Counted from the first letter of the stretch, positions 1 to 8,806 are shown. The stretch is 64,000 nt of DNA from Collinsella aerofaciens (GCF_028206995.1 NZ_JAQLFL010000006.1:40093-104092), one strand, 5' to 3'. The notes: generated by a model from the letters alone, not told the origin. Program-made: numbers and translations.

Positions 1-1267
1 CTTAGAGGTCCTCGCGCCAGAAGGGCATGCTCATGCAGCGCGGGCCGCCGCGGCCGCGGGAGAGCTCGGCGGAGGGCACGACGAGAAGGTCCAGGCCCTC
101 CTTGTACAGCACGTCGTTGGTGACGGTGTTGCGGGCGTAGACGCAGATCTTGCCGGGCTCGACGCACAGGGTGTTGGAGCCGTCGTTCCACTGCTCGCGG
201 GAGGCCGCGATCGGGTCGCCGCCGCCGCAGGGGATCAGCTTGACCTGGTCGACGCCGGTGGCGTCCTCCAGGACGTGCTCGAGGGTGTCCTCGATCAGGC
301 GGATGTTCACGTCGCCCGGGTTCTTGCCGGCGGTCAGCTCGTAGACGCGCAGGGTGCCCATGATGGCGGGGTGGATCGTGAACTTATCGACGTCGATCTG
401 GGTGAAGACCGTGTCGAGGTGCATGAAGGCGCGCGAGACCGGGATGTCGAAGGCCAGGATGCGCTCGACCTTGGAGTCGGAGTTCCAGAAGATGTTCTGG
501 GCCATGACGTCGATCGCGGCGGCCTGGGTGCGCTGGGAGATGCCGACGGCGAGGGTCTTCTCGTTGATGTTCAGCACGTCGCCGCCCTCGGTGTGGAACT
601 GGCAGTCGCGGCGGAAGTACAGCGAGACGTCCTTGTAGTCGGGGTGGTACTTGAAGATGTACTTGCCGTACAGGGTCTCGCGGTTGCGGGTGACCGAGTA
701 CATGCGGTTGAGGTTGACGCCCTCGCCGACGACCGCGAACGGGTCGCGGGTGAAGTAGAGGTTGGGCATCGGGTCGATGATCAGGTCGGACTCGGACTCG
801 GAGTTGACCAGGGAGTCGAGGGTCGTGGACGCCGTGAGGGGCATGTCGATCTCGGACTTGGTCATGCCGGCCATGGTCTTCTTGACGAACTCGAGGTTGT
901 CCTCGATGGAGTCCAGCTTCTCGCGGACGATCTGCGGCATGTGCTGGCCGCGGATGCCGGCCTCGGCGATGTACTGGTCGGTGAACTCGGCGCGGGCGCC
1001 GGGGACCTGGTCGAACACCTCGGCGACGAGGTTCTCGAGATAGAGGACCTCCACGCCCTGGTCCCTCAGGATCTGGGCGAAGGTGTCGTGCTCCTGCTGC
1101 GCGACCTCCAGGAACGGGACGTCGTCGAACAGGAGTCGCTCGAGCTCGTCGGGCGGCAGGTTGAGGAGCTCGTCGCCGGGACGGTGCAGGCAGACCTTCC
1201 TGAGCTTGCCGATCTCGGAAGGCACGTGCAGACCTTTCGTCATGGCCTCCTACCTTTCTTTCGGGCC
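1..1267. repeat. Direct repeat containing arcA, copy 1
   Basis: This block matches 3090-4356 base for base as far as I can read. All the overlapping translations in other frames are also identical, which argues for nucleotide identity and not merely protein identity. Identity stops abruptly 24 nt upstream of the arcA start codon. The downstream limit is cut off by the window edge. Confidence 0.93.
2..1243 (-). CDS. arcA: Arginine deiminase, copy 1
   Basis: Hydrolyses L-arginine to citrulline and ammonia, the first step of the ATP-yielding arginine deiminase pathway in the cytoplasm. The 413-residue length is normal for the family. Visible motifs are FTRDPF, the substrate-binding HTEGGD, MHLDT carrying the catalytic His, and the C-terminal GRGGPRCMSMPF whose Cys403 would be the nucleophile. 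The start is supported by TAGGAGG just upstream. The stop codon lies three bases inside the window, so any arcB/arcC partners would be beyond the left edge. The gene and its SD are identical to the copy at 3091-4332. Codon use is extremely GC-biased, which leaves long spurious open frames on the opposite strand and suggests high expression. Confidence 0.96.
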   Translation of the reverse strand: MTKGLHVPSEIGKLRKVCLHRPGDELLNLPPDELERLLFDDVPFLEVAQQEHDTFAQILRDQGVEVLYLENLVAEVFDQVPGARAEFTDQYIAEAGIRGQHMPQIVREKLDSIEDNLEFVKKTMAGMTKSEIDMPLTASTTLDSLVNSESESDLIIDPMPNLYFTRDPFAVVGEGVNLNRMYSVTRNRETLYGKYIFKYHPDYKDVSLYFRRDCQFHTEGGDVLNINEKTLAVGISQRTQAAAIDVMAQNIFWNSDSKVERILAFDIPVSRAFMHLDTVFTQIDVDKFTIHPAIMGTLRVYELTAGKNPGDVNIRLIEDTLEHVLEDATGVDQVKLIPCGGGDPIAASREQWNDGSNTLCVEPGKICVYARNTVTNDVLYKEGLDLLVVPSAELSRGRGGPRCMSMPFWREDL

Positions 1268-1325
1268 CTTGTCAGGGCCGATTCGTTAGCGCCCCTCCGT
1301 GTGAGGCGTTATTGCTGACGACATA

Positions 1326-1391
1326 TTTATATCCAAAATCAGCTCATACTTCCACCTTGCCCCCGAACGGTTTTTTATAGGGGGTGAACGG
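1326..1391 (-). promoter_or_regulatory. arcA copy 1 promoter with paired GAACGG boxes
   Basis: Read on the minus strand, a -10 like TATAAA (1326-1331) has a poor -35 (TGGAAG, 1349-1354). Two GAACGG boxes (plus-strand 1365-1370 and 1386-1391) start 21 bp apart, immediately upstream. The same arrangement at the same distance precedes the second arcA, although most of the surrounding sequence has diverged. This suggests an activator binding two successive faces of the helix next to a weak promoter. The regulator is unknown. Confidence 0.55.
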
Positions 1392-1618
1392 CATACACAT
1401 ATACTTCACGCATGGCACACTTCATCTTAATAAAGCGTATTTACGTGCTTAAACGCGTTTTAATCCTAAAATCAAATGGAACTAAACTATGTTAAACCAT
1501 CCTCAAATTGCATATTTCCAATAAAGCTATGAATAGAATTAGCGGTTCACACCGCGTCTCAACCATTTTCATTTTTATTCAGAAAAAAGTTTGTCCTATT
1601 CATTTCTGGTAAATAAAT

Positions 1619-1650
1619 TACCGTTTACCAGACGCTTGATACCGTTCACC
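1619..1650 (+). promoter_or_regulatory. Distal pair of TACCGTT(T/C)ACC boxes
   Basis: TACCGTTTACC (1619) and TACCGTTCACC (1640) start 21 bp apart, the same period as the promoter-proximal GAACGG boxes but in the opposite orientation. They may be an upstream operator for the same unknown regulator, possibly used in looping. The rest of 1268-1728 is AT-rich with no gene visible. Confidence 0.35.
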
Positions 1651-1728
1651 GGAAACTCAGTATAAAGCCCAGCGGATACCGGCTCGCTTTACGGCCCCAT
1701 TTGTAACAACTTGACTTCTCGGTATAGA

Positions 1729-1767
1729 AAAACGGACCCGCTTCCCCTAGGGAAACGGGTCCGTTTT
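1729..1767 (-). terminator. Intrinsic terminator after the aminotransferase
   Basis: AAAACGGACCCG (1729-1740) pairs perfectly with CGGGTCCGTTTT (1756-1767), and an inner TTCCC/GGGAA stem closes the loop. On the minus strand it is followed by a T run. It separates the aminotransferase from arcA copy 1, which therefore needs its own promoter. Confidence 0.85.
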
Positions 1768-1816
1768 CGATAATCTTCGGCTAATTTGGATAAGGCCCCC
1801 GAAGACCATCGGAATC

Positions 1817-2941
1817 CTAGCGATCAAACTCCGCCAGTGCCTCGCCCAAAAGCCTCAGGCCCTCGCGCAGAACGTCCTCGCTCGCGCAGTAGCCCAGGCG
1901 TGCGCCGCAGGGAAGCTCAAAACGGCTACCGGGGACCAGCAGCACTCCCCTCTCGGACAGCAGGCGCCTGCAGAACTCCTCGTCATCCTCGGGAATATCC
2001 AGCTGGATAAACGAGGTGGACACGCCCTGCGGGGCCGTCCAGGAAACGCGATACTGCGTATCGATCCAAGCCTGCGCGATATCGCGGTTGCCAAACACGA
2101 TCTTGCGATTGCGCTCGAGAATCTTATCCTTGTGCTCAAGCACATAGGTCGCCAGGGCATCGTTGAACACGCCGCCGCAGATCATGGTGTAATCGCGATA
2201 GGTACGGATGCGGTTGGACACCTCTTCGTCGGCCAGGACCCAGCCCACGCGGGCCGCAGGCGTCGAATAGGTCTTCGACAACGAGTTGGTGACAATGGCC
2301 CTCTCGTACACGTCGACCATCGACATAAAGGACTCAGTGCTTTCGAGCGGCAGATACACCTCGTCGCACAGCACGTAGGCGCCCACCGAACGGGCGATCT
2401 CGGCAATCTGGCCGAGCATATCGGCATCGAGCACCGTACCGATGGGGTTCGATGCGTTGTTTATGCAGATAAGCTTGGTGTTGGGGCGCACCAAGCGCTT
2501 GAGTTCCTCGATATCGGGCTTCCAGCCGAGTTCCTCGCGAAGCTCCCAATACTCGACCTCGGCGCCCAGCGTGCGCGGAATCTCGTAGAGCGGCGCGTAG
2601 GTGGGCCACTCGGCGATAACATGGTCGCTGGGCTCGACCACAGCCATGATGGCGTTGAGGTTAGCGCCCGTGCAGCCATTGGTCTGCAGAATGTGATCGG
2701 GATTGACCTCCCGACGATACAGCTTGGCAACCTCGGCCTTAAACTCCGGCGAGCCCTCGATCCAGCCGTAGTTCATCTTCTCGCGGTCCAGGCGCTCGTA
2801 GAACGTGGCGCCGTCCTGTTCATCGAGCGCGCGCAGCTCGCCCATGGTGAGCGACGAGATCGTCGACTGGGCGATGTCCCACGTGGCGCTCTTCTCCCAA
2901 ACGTTGAGCCATTCCTCAACGCCAATCGTCTTGATGTCCAT
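1817..2941 (-). CDS. Class I/II PLP-dependent aminotransferase
   Basis: A 374-residue fold-type I PLP enzyme. Seen: NNASNPIG, CDEVY and the Schiff-base region SLSKTYSTPAARVGW, whose Lys should hold the cofactor. The start is placed at MDIKTIGVEEW because AAGGAG lies 7 nt upstream; a longer frame upstream has no such signal. It sits between two identical arginine deiminase genes on the same strand, with hairpins on both sides, so a role in arginine, ornithine or citrulline metabolism is plausible but not shown. Substrate cannot be read from the sequence. Confidence 0.88.
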   Translation of the reverse strand: MDIKTIGVEEWLNVWEKSATWDIAQSTISSLTMGELRALDEQDGATFYERLDREKMNYGWIEGSPEFKAEVAKLYRREVNPDHILQTNGCTGANLNAIMAVVEPSDHVIAEWPTYAPLYEIPRTLGAEVEYWELREELGWKPDIEELKRLVRPNTKLICINNASNPIGTVLDADMLGQIAEIARSVGAYVLCDEVYLPLESTESFMSMVDVYERAIVTNSLSKTYSTPAARVGWVLADEEVSNRIRTYRDYTMICGGVFNDALATYVLEHKDKILERNRKIVFGNRDIAQAWIDTQYRVSWTAPQGVSTSFIQLDIPEDDEEFCRRLLSERGVLLVPGSRFELPCGARLGYCASEDVLREGLRLLGEALAEFDR

Positions 2942-2996
2942 GGCCAAGCTCCTTACAAAAGCAGTCGTCCAATCGTGTTGACGTTCCTCATACAAG

Positions 2997-3030
2997 ATTG
3001 GGGCGGTGCGAAAACCCGCACCGCCCCAAT
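2997..3030. terminator. 14-bp perfect hairpin between arcA copy 2 and the aminotransferase
   Basis: ATTGGGGCGGTGCG (2997-3010) pairs with CGCACCGCCCCAAT (3017-3030) around a six-base loop. There is no clear T run on either strand, so it could be a weak terminator or an RNA stabiliser after arcA copy 2. It lies 56 bases upstream of the aminotransferase start. Confidence 0.55.
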
Positions 3031-3089
3031 GGGAGACATCTAATGGCAGCTAGATGTATGTATTATGACCCGTACGAGTCCTTGAAGAC

Positions 3090-4356
3090 CTTAGAGGTCC
3101 TCGCGCCAGAAGGGCATGCTCATGCAGCGCGGGCCGCCGCGGCCGCGGGAGAGCTCGGCGGAGGGCACGACGAGAAGGTCCAGGCCCTCCTTGTACAGCA
3201 CGTCGTTGGTGACGGTGTTGCGGGCGTAGACGCAGATCTTGCCGGGCTCGACGCACAGGGTGTTGGAGCCGTCGTTCCACTGCTCGCGGGAGGCCGCGAT
3301 CGGGTCGCCGCCGCCGCAGGGGATCAGCTTGACCTGGTCGACGCCGGTGGCGTCCTCCAGGACGTGCTCGAGGGTGTCCTCGATCAGGCGGATGTTCACG
3401 TCGCCCGGGTTCTTGCCGGCGGTCAGCTCGTAGACGCGCAGGGTGCCCATGATGGCGGGGTGGATCGTGAACTTATCGACGTCGATCTGGGTGAAGACCG
3501 TGTCGAGGTGCATGAAGGCGCGCGAGACCGGGATGTCGAAGGCCAGGATGCGCTCGACCTTGGAGTCGGAGTTCCAGAAGATGTTCTGGGCCATGACGTC
3601 GATCGCGGCGGCCTGGGTGCGCTGGGAGATGCCGACGGCGAGGGTCTTCTCGTTGATGTTCAGCACGTCGCCGCCCTCGGTGTGGAACTGGCAGTCGCGG
3701 CGGAAGTACAGCGAGACGTCCTTGTAGTCGGGGTGGTACTTGAAGATGTACTTGCCGTACAGGGTCTCGCGGTTGCGGGTGACCGAGTACATGCGGTTGA
3801 GGTTGACGCCCTCGCCGACGACCGCGAACGGGTCGCGGGTGAAGTAGAGGTTGGGCATCGGGTCGATGATCAGGTCGGACTCGGACTCGGAGTTGACCAG
3901 GGAGTCGAGGGTCGTGGACGCCGTGAGGGGCATGTCGATCTCGGACTTGGTCATGCCGGCCATGGTCTTCTTGACGAACTCGAGGTTGTCCTCGATGGAG
4001 TCCAGCTTCTCGCGGACGATCTGCGGCATGTGCTGGCCGCGGATGCCGGCCTCGGCGATGTACTGGTCGGTGAACTCGGCGCGGGCGCCGGGGACCTGGT
4101 CGAACACCTCGGCGACGAGGTTCTCGAGATAGAGGACCTCCACGCCCTGGTCCCTCAGGATCTGGGCGAAGGTGTCGTGCTCCTGCTGCGCGACCTCCAG
4201 GAACGGGACGTCGTCGAACAGGAGTCGCTCGAGCTCGTCGGGCGGCAGGTTGAGGAGCTCGTCGCCGGGACGGTGCAGGCAGACCTTCCTGAGCTTGCCG
4301 ATCTCGGAAGGCACGTGCAGACCTTTCGTCATGGCCTCCTACCTTTCTTTCGGGCC
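3090..4356. repeat. Direct repeat containing arcA, copy 2
   Basis: Counterpart of 1-1267. Identity ends at 4356: copy 1 continues with C at 1268 where this copy has T at 4357, and the flanks then diverge. Confidence 0.93.
3091..4332 (-). CDS. arcA: Arginine deiminase, copy 2
   Basis: Protein identical over all 413 residues to the copy at 2-1243, with the same catalytic Cys403 and the same TAGGAGG ribosome-binding site. Its promoter and 3' flank differ from copy 1, apart from a conserved regulatory core, so the two copies may respond to different levels or cues of one regulator. Perfect identity implies a very recent duplication or ongoing gene conversion. The copies are direct repeats 3,089 bp apart, so recombination between them could delete or duplicate the aminotransferase between them. 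Confidence 0.96.
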   Translation of the reverse strand: MTKGLHVPSEIGKLRKVCLHRPGDELLNLPPDELERLLFDDVPFLEVAQQEHDTFAQILRDQGVEVLYLENLVAEVFDQVPGARAEFTDQYIAEAGIRGQHMPQIVREKLDSIEDNLEFVKKTMAGMTKSEIDMPLTASTTLDSLVNSESESDLIIDPMPNLYFTRDPFAVVGEGVNLNRMYSVTRNRETLYGKYIFKYHPDYKDVSLYFRRDCQFHTEGGDVLNINEKTLAVGISQRTQAAAIDVMAQNIFWNSDSKVERILAFDIPVSRAFMHLDTVFTQIDVDKFTIHPAIMGTLRVYELTAGKNPGDVNIRLIEDTLEHVLEDATGVDQVKLIPCGGGDPIAASREQWNDGSNTLCVEPGKICVYARNTVTNDVLYKEGLDLLVVPSAELSRGRGGPRCMSMPFWREDL

Positions 4357-4413
4357 TTTCGGCCGAATCTCTCAGCGCCCTTCCATAGCGGACGCTGCTT
4401 GCTGACAGCTCTA

Positions 4414-4480
4414 GTTATATCCAAATTCCACCCGCAATTCCACCTCGCCCCCGAACGGTCAACAAAGTGCGATGAACGGT
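4414..4480 (-). promoter_or_regulatory. arcA copy 2 promoter with paired GAACGG boxes
   Basis: The minus-strand -10 is TATAAC (4414-4419). GAACGG boxes start at 4453 and 4474, again 21 bp apart, with the proximal box beginning 34 bp from the end of the -10, exactly as at copy 1. Short words shared with the copy 1 promoter (TTATATCCAAA, TTCCACCT, GCCCCCGAACGG) sit in otherwise different DNA. Confidence 0.55.
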
Positions 4481-4824
4481 ATATCGCATGTGATTCCCCC
4501 ATGATGTACTTCGGCGTTCTAAAGTAACTTTTATAAGGTAAACGCTCTTTTTTCCTAAAAACCATTTGCAATTGCATCTCTAAACTTTTGATTCAGAATT
4601 GCATAGCTAAATCGGTTTTATGTATATAAATGATGTTTGTTTACGTTTCCGCCTGCATTCAATGATATTCAGCTATCTATCATTCTTATTCACACTTACG
4701 TACCAGTTGAGTGAGGATATAGACCACTTGCAGACGAGCAGGGCGTCAGTCCTATGACTTGTCAGCGTAAGAAGTAGGTAAAGATACCGTTCACGCGATA
4801 CGTCCGTGCCAGCGGTCGACTAAA

Positions 4825-4852
4825 TTGAGACAATAGAGAAAAGTGTTAGGCT
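4825..4852 (+). promoter_or_regulatory. Probable ppk promoter
   Basis: TTGAGA (4825-4830) and TAGGCT (4847-4852) are separated by 16 bp. A transcript starting just downstream fits a start codon at 4882 and argues against an earlier in-frame GTG at 4843, which would lie inside the promoter. A TACCGTTCAC word like the arcA boxes lies at 4785. The remaining 4481-4784 stretch is AT-rich with nothing else recognised. Confidence 0.45.
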
Positions 4853-4881
4853 ACCGTCCTCTGTGGGGACTGAACGGACAG

Positions 4882-7290
4882 ATGCATATGCCGAGCAAAA
4901 TCGAAAAGAAGCAAGCCGCCGCAAAGCTGCGCAAACCGCCGCGCGACTTCTCGTACACGCAAAACCGAGAGCTTAGCTGGCTGCGCTTTGACAACCGCGT
5001 GCTTGACGAAGCCTTCGATGAGACCGTTCCGCTGTTCGAGCGTCTAAAGTTCGTATCGATTTTCGAGTCTAACCTCGACGAGTTTCTCATGGTGCGCGTG
5101 GGCGGCCTGTCCGATCTGGCGGAGCTCAAAAAACAACCTGTCGACAACAAGAGCAATATGACCGCCTCCGAACAGGTCGATGCTGTCATGGCCGAAATGC
5201 CCGGGCTCCTTACCCGTTGGGAGTCCATCTTTAAGAGCATCGAGGGCAAGCTCGACACCTTGGGCGTTCACCGCGCCCGCATCAATTCGCTTACGCCCGA
5301 GGAGCGCACCTTTGTAACCCGCTACTTCCAGGCCTACGTGTCGCCGGTCATCTCGCCGCTGGTCATCGATCCTCGCCACCCCTTCCCCAACCTACGCAAT
5401 GGCGCGCTCTATCTGGCCTGTGGTCTGGACGGCGCCACCGACGAGGAGAGCCTGCTGGGCCTTATCGAGATTCCCGCCTCGATGAACCGCGTGGTCGAGA
5501 TCCCCTCGCCCACCGGCACCTACTCCTACATCTTGCTCGAGGACGTCATCCTCGCCTGCCTGGACAGCTGCTTTGGCTCCTATAAACCGCTGGATCGTGC
5601 GCTGATCCGCGTCACCCGCAACGCCGACATCGATCCGGACGGGGAGGGCGTCGAAGAGGAAGAGGACTACCGCCAGCACATGAAGCGCATTCTCAAGAAG
5701 CGCCTGCGCCTGCAGCCGGTAGTGCTCGCGGTCTCGGGGTCGCTCGAGAAGGCGACGCTCAAGACTATCCGCAAGGCGCTCGAGCTTTCGCGCCGCTCTG
5801 TCTTTACCTGCGATATCCCGCTCGACCTGGGCTACGTCTTTGGCATTGAGGGCAAGATTCCCGAGCACCTGCGCAACGAGCTGCTCTTTACGCCGTTTAG
5901 GCCGCAGCCCAATCCCACCATCGACATGACCCGCTCCATCCGCGAGCAGGTGCTGCAGCACGACAAGCTGCTCTTTTATCCCTACGAGGCCATGAACCCC
6001 TTCCTGGATCTGGTGCACGAGGCCGCCTACGACCCCGAGTGCATCTCGCTGCGCATCACGCTCTACCGCGTGGCCAAGCAGAGCCGCCTGTGCGAGTCGC
6101 TGATCGATGCTGCCGAGAACGGCAAAGAGGTCACGGTGCTCATGGAACTTCGTGCCCGCTTTGACGAGCAGAACAACATCGAGTGGGCCGAGCGTCTGGA
6201 AGAGGCAGGCTGCACCGTCATCTATGGTTCCGAGGGCTTTAAATGCCACTCAAAGATCTGCCAGCTCACCTATCGCGAGGGCATGGCGCTAACGCGCCTC
6301 ACGCTTTTGGGCACCGGCAACTTTAACGAGAAGACGGCCAAACTCTACAGCGACTTTATGCTCATGACAGCCCATCCCGGCATCGGCGAGGACGCCAACC
6401 TGTTCTTCCGCAATCTGTCGCTGGGCAACCTGCGCGGCGACTACCGCTTCCTGGGTGTGGCGCCCGTCGGACTGAAACCGCTCATCATGCGCGGGCTTGA
6501 CCGCGAGATCCAGCGCGCCCTTGCCGGCGAGCCCGCCCGCGTGTTCTTTAAGCTCAACTCGCTGACCGACCGCGAGGTTATCGACAAGATCGCCGAGGCA
6601 TCGTGTGCCGGCGTGCGCGTAGACATGATCATCCGCGGCATCTCGTGCCTCAAGCCCGGTGTTCCGGGCAAGACCGAGAACGTACATGTCCGCTCCATCG
6701 TCGGACGCTTTTTGGAGCACGCCCGTGTTTACGCTTTTGGCGTGGACTCGGACATGATTTACCTGAGCTCGGCAGACATGATGACACGTAACACCGAGCA
6801 CCGCGTGGAGATCGCCTTCCCTGTGCTCGACCCCACCTGCCGCGCCCTGGTACACGAGTACATGGGCATGCAGCTGCGGGACAACGTGAAGGCCCGCAGC
6901 CTCACGAGCGACGGCACCTGGGTCCCCGTGGAGCGTGCAGAGGGTGAGAAACCCTTCAACTCGCAGGAGGCTCTGCTGGAGCGCGCCTATCGCAACGCCG
7001 AGGCCGCGCCCGAGCCCGTCATTGAGGCGGAACCTGCCCCCGAGGCCGAGCCGCAGCCAGTAGCACCCAAGGTCCAAGAGGTCCAGGCGACCGTCATTGA
7101 GCCCGAGCCTGCACCTGCACCTCAGCCCGATCCGCAGGTCACCAAGCCCGCACCCGAGACGAGCGCCCGTCGCGATAAGCCCGCCGGCAAGACCAAGGCC
7201 ATCGAGCGCCATCGCCCCGGCCGCGTACGCATGGGCCTGGGTCTAATCGGCCTGGGTCTTAAGACGCTCATTACCGGCAAGACGAAATAG
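4882..7290 (+). CDS. ppk: Polyphosphate kinase (PPK1)
   Basis: Reversibly polymerises the gamma-phosphate of ATP into inorganic polyphosphate. The N-terminus carries NRELSWLRFDNRVLDEA, typical of PPK1. The two active-site histidines are visible as KCHSKIC (His456, expected to be phosphorylated) and VGRFLEHARVYAFG (His613). After the catalytic core there is an unusual C-terminal extension of over 100 residues rich in Pro, Glu and Ala, ending in a basic, glycine-rich tail (RVRMGLGLIGLGLKTL). ATG 4882 or 4888 is preferred because a promoter-like pair sits at 4825-4852, but no strong SD decides between them. A terminator follows. Confidence 0.95.
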   Translation: MHMPSKIEKKQAAAKLRKPPRDFSYTQNRELSWLRFDNRVLDEAFDETVPLFERLKFVSIFESNLDEFLMVRVGGLSDLAELKKQPVDNKSNMTASEQVDAVMAEMPGLLTRWESIFKSIEGKLDTLGVHRARINSLTPEERTFVTRYFQAYVSPVISPLVIDPRHPFPNLRNGALYLACGLDGATDEESLLGLIEIPASMNRVVEIPSPTGTYSYILLEDVILACLDSCFGSYKPLDRALIRVTRNADIDPDGEGVEEEEDYRQHMKRILKKRLRLQPVVLAVSGSLEKATLKTIRKALELSRRSVFTCDIPLDLGYVFGIEGKIPEHLRNELLFTPFRPQPNPTIDMTRSIREQVLQHDKLLFYPYEAMNPFLDLVHEAAYDPECISLRITLYRVAKQSRLCESLIDAAENGKEVTVLMELRARFDEQNNIEWAERLEEAGCTVIYGSEGFKCHSKICQLTYREGMALTRLTLLGTGNFNEKTAKLYSDFMLMTAHPGIGEDANLFFRNLSLGNLRGDYRFLGVAPVGLKPLIMRGLDREIQRALAGEPARVFFKLNSLTDREVIDKIAEASCAGVRVDMIIRGISCLKPGVPGKTENVHVRSIVGRFLEHARVYAFGVDSDMIYLSSADMMTRNTEHRVEIAFPVLDPTCRALVHEYMGMQLRDNVKARSLTSDGTWVPVERAEGEKPFNSQEALLERAYRNAEAAPEPVIEAEPAPEAEPQPVAPKVQEVQATVIEPEPAPAPQPDPQVTKPAPETSARRDKPAGKTKAIERHRPGRVRMGLGLIGLGLKTLITGKTK

Positions 7291-7313
7291 TCGTTTGTAG
7301 AAGCAGTTTGTAG

Positions 7314-7357
7314 AAGCGCCCCGCATTTGAGGAAAGCCTCGGATGCGGGGCGCTTTT
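7314..7357 (+). terminator. Intrinsic terminator after ppk
   Basis: AAGCGCCCCGCAT (7314-7326) pairs with ATGCGGGGCGCTT (7343-7355), with an inner GAGG/CCTC stem, followed by TTTT. Confidence 0.88.
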
Positions 7358-7403
7358 CCCTGCTACCATGGTGCGAACAACAACGCGAATGACAGGCAGG
7401 AAT

Positions 7404-8717
7404 ATGAAGCTCACTATAGAATCGATGACCTACGGCGCCGACGGGCTGGCACACGCCGACAACGGCAAGGCCGTCTTTGTGCAGGGCGCCGTGGCAGGCG
7501 ACACCGTCGAGGCCGAGGTCGTACAGGACGGCAAGTCGTTCATGCGTGGCCGCACCACCGAGATTCTGGAGCCAAGCCCCGATCGCATTCAGCCTCCCTG
7601 CCCCTTCGTGGGCATCTGCGGCGGCTGCTCGTGGGGCAATCTCTCACGCACGGCACAGCTCGCCGCCAAGGAGCAAAACCTGCGCTCCACGCTCGAGCGC
7701 ATCGGCAAGTTCGCTCCTGAGCAGGTCGATGAGTTGGTACAGCCCATCTGCCACACCAAGGACGACTGGGGCTACCGCAATAAAATCGAGCTCGAACCGA
7801 CCGTCGTCAACGGTCGCGTGCGCCTTGGCATGCACGGTGTCGATCCTCGCAAGATCGTGACCGTCGATTCGTGCCCGTTGTTCGACAAACGCTTCCCCAA
7901 GGCACTCAAATCGGTCGTCGGCGCGCTCAATTATCTGAGCGGCAGCCACGACCTGGGCCTTGAGCGCGTGGGCATTCGCGCCTCGCGTCGCACCAAGGCA
8001 CTCGAGGTGGCGCTCTGGACGCCTACGGGCTCTTTCCCGCGCTCGCAAGTCTCGCGCGTGTTGGCAGACGCCGCGCACCCCACAAGTGTCGTGCGCGTGA
8101 TGAGCAAGGGCGAAAAGAAGGCCCGCCGTGTCTCCAAGGTCGAAATGCTCGCCGGAGAGGGCTCATGGACCGAGAATATCGCCGAGGGTCAGATGCGCTT
8201 GTCTGCCCCGTCTTTTTTCCAGGTCAACACCAAGGGTGCCGAGATTTTGATCGAGCTTGTCATGGAAGCGCTCGACCCGCAGGAAGACGAGCTTGCCGTG
8301 GACCTGTACTGCGGTGCCGGCACCTTTACCCTGCCGCTCGCCCGCCGCTGCGACTTTGTCGCCGCCGTCGAGGCCTACGGCCCCGCCGTGCGCGACCTGC
8401 GCCGTAACCTGGAGATCAACAAGCTTGATAACGTCGACGTCATTGGCGGAGACGCGGTACGCGAGTTCCCCGACCAGGATGCCGACGTCTTGGTGGTCGA
8501 CCCGCCGCGCGCAGGCCTCGCCCCCGAGGCGATCGACCTTATCGCCAGCACGAGTGCCCGCGACGTCGCCTACGTGAGCTGCGACCCGGCCACCCTGGCG
8601 CGAGATCTCAAACGCTTTGTCGAGGAAGGCACCTTCTCCCCCGTAAAAATCACGCCAGTCGACCTGTTCCCACAAACCTTCCACTGCGAAACCGTCGTCC
8701 ACCTCAAGCGCAACTAG
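7404..8717 (+). CDS. rlmD: 23S rRNA (uracil-C5)-methyltransferase, RlmD/RumA type
   Basis: SAM-dependent RNA 5-methyluridine methyltransferase of 437 residues. A TRAM-like N-terminus (KLTIESMTYGADGLAH) is followed by cysteines suited to an Fe-S cluster (Cys66, Cys72, Cys75 in CPFVGICGGC, and Cys157), the SAM motif DLYCGAGTFTLPLA, VVDPPRAGL, and the catalytic YVSCDPATLARDL with Cys393. The start at 7404 has GCAGGAA close upstream; an earlier in-frame ATG lacks family similarity. RlmD-type 23S specificity is the best match, but a TrmA-like tRNA target cannot be excluded from the sequence alone. Confidence 0.9.
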   Translation: MKLTIESMTYGADGLAHADNGKAVFVQGAVAGDTVEAEVVQDGKSFMRGRTTEILEPSPDRIQPPCPFVGICGGCSWGNLSRTAQLAAKEQNLRSTLERIGKFAPEQVDELVQPICHTKDDWGYRNKIELEPTVVNGRVRLGMHGVDPRKIVTVDSCPLFDKRFPKALKSVVGALNYLSGSHDLGLERVGIRASRRTKALEVALWTPTGSFPRSQVSRVLADAAHPTSVVRVMSKGEKKARRVSKVEMLAGEGSWTENIAEGQMRLSAPSFFQVNTKGAEILIELVMEALDPQEDELAVDLYCGAGTFTLPLARRCDFVAAVEAYGPAVRDLRRNLEINKLDNVDVIGGDAVREFPDQDADVLVVDPPRAGLAPEAIDLIASTSARDVAYVSCDPATLARDLKRFVEEGTFSPVKITPVDLFPQTFHCETVVHLKRN

Positions 8718-8752
8718 ACTGTTTGCCCAAGACCACGCCCGATGATTTTTCT

Positions 8753-8806
8753 GGGACGGGGATTAAATAATCAATTTGCACCGAATGATTATTTAATCCC
8801 CGTCCC
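8753..8806. repeat. REP-like 21-bp perfect hairpin
   Basis: The 21-base arms at 8753-8773 and 8786-8806 are perfectly complementary, start with GGGACGGGGATTAAA and enclose 12 bases. TTTTT follows on the plus strand, so it may also terminate rlmD. The GGGAC-type ends resemble the hairpin at 26812-26855, which suggests a dispersed repeat. Confidence 0.7.

Noticed and set aside
275..1318. A 347-residue open frame antisense to arcA (and a 509-residue one at 2998-4527)
   Set aside because: It mirrors the deiminase gene, has no SD or recognisable domain, and its Val/Gly/Asp/Leu-rich composition comes from the GC-biased codon use of arcA on the other strand.
4843..4881. Upstream GTG start for ppk at 4843
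   Set aside because: It falls inside the likely promoter and adds residues not found in PPK1 proteins.
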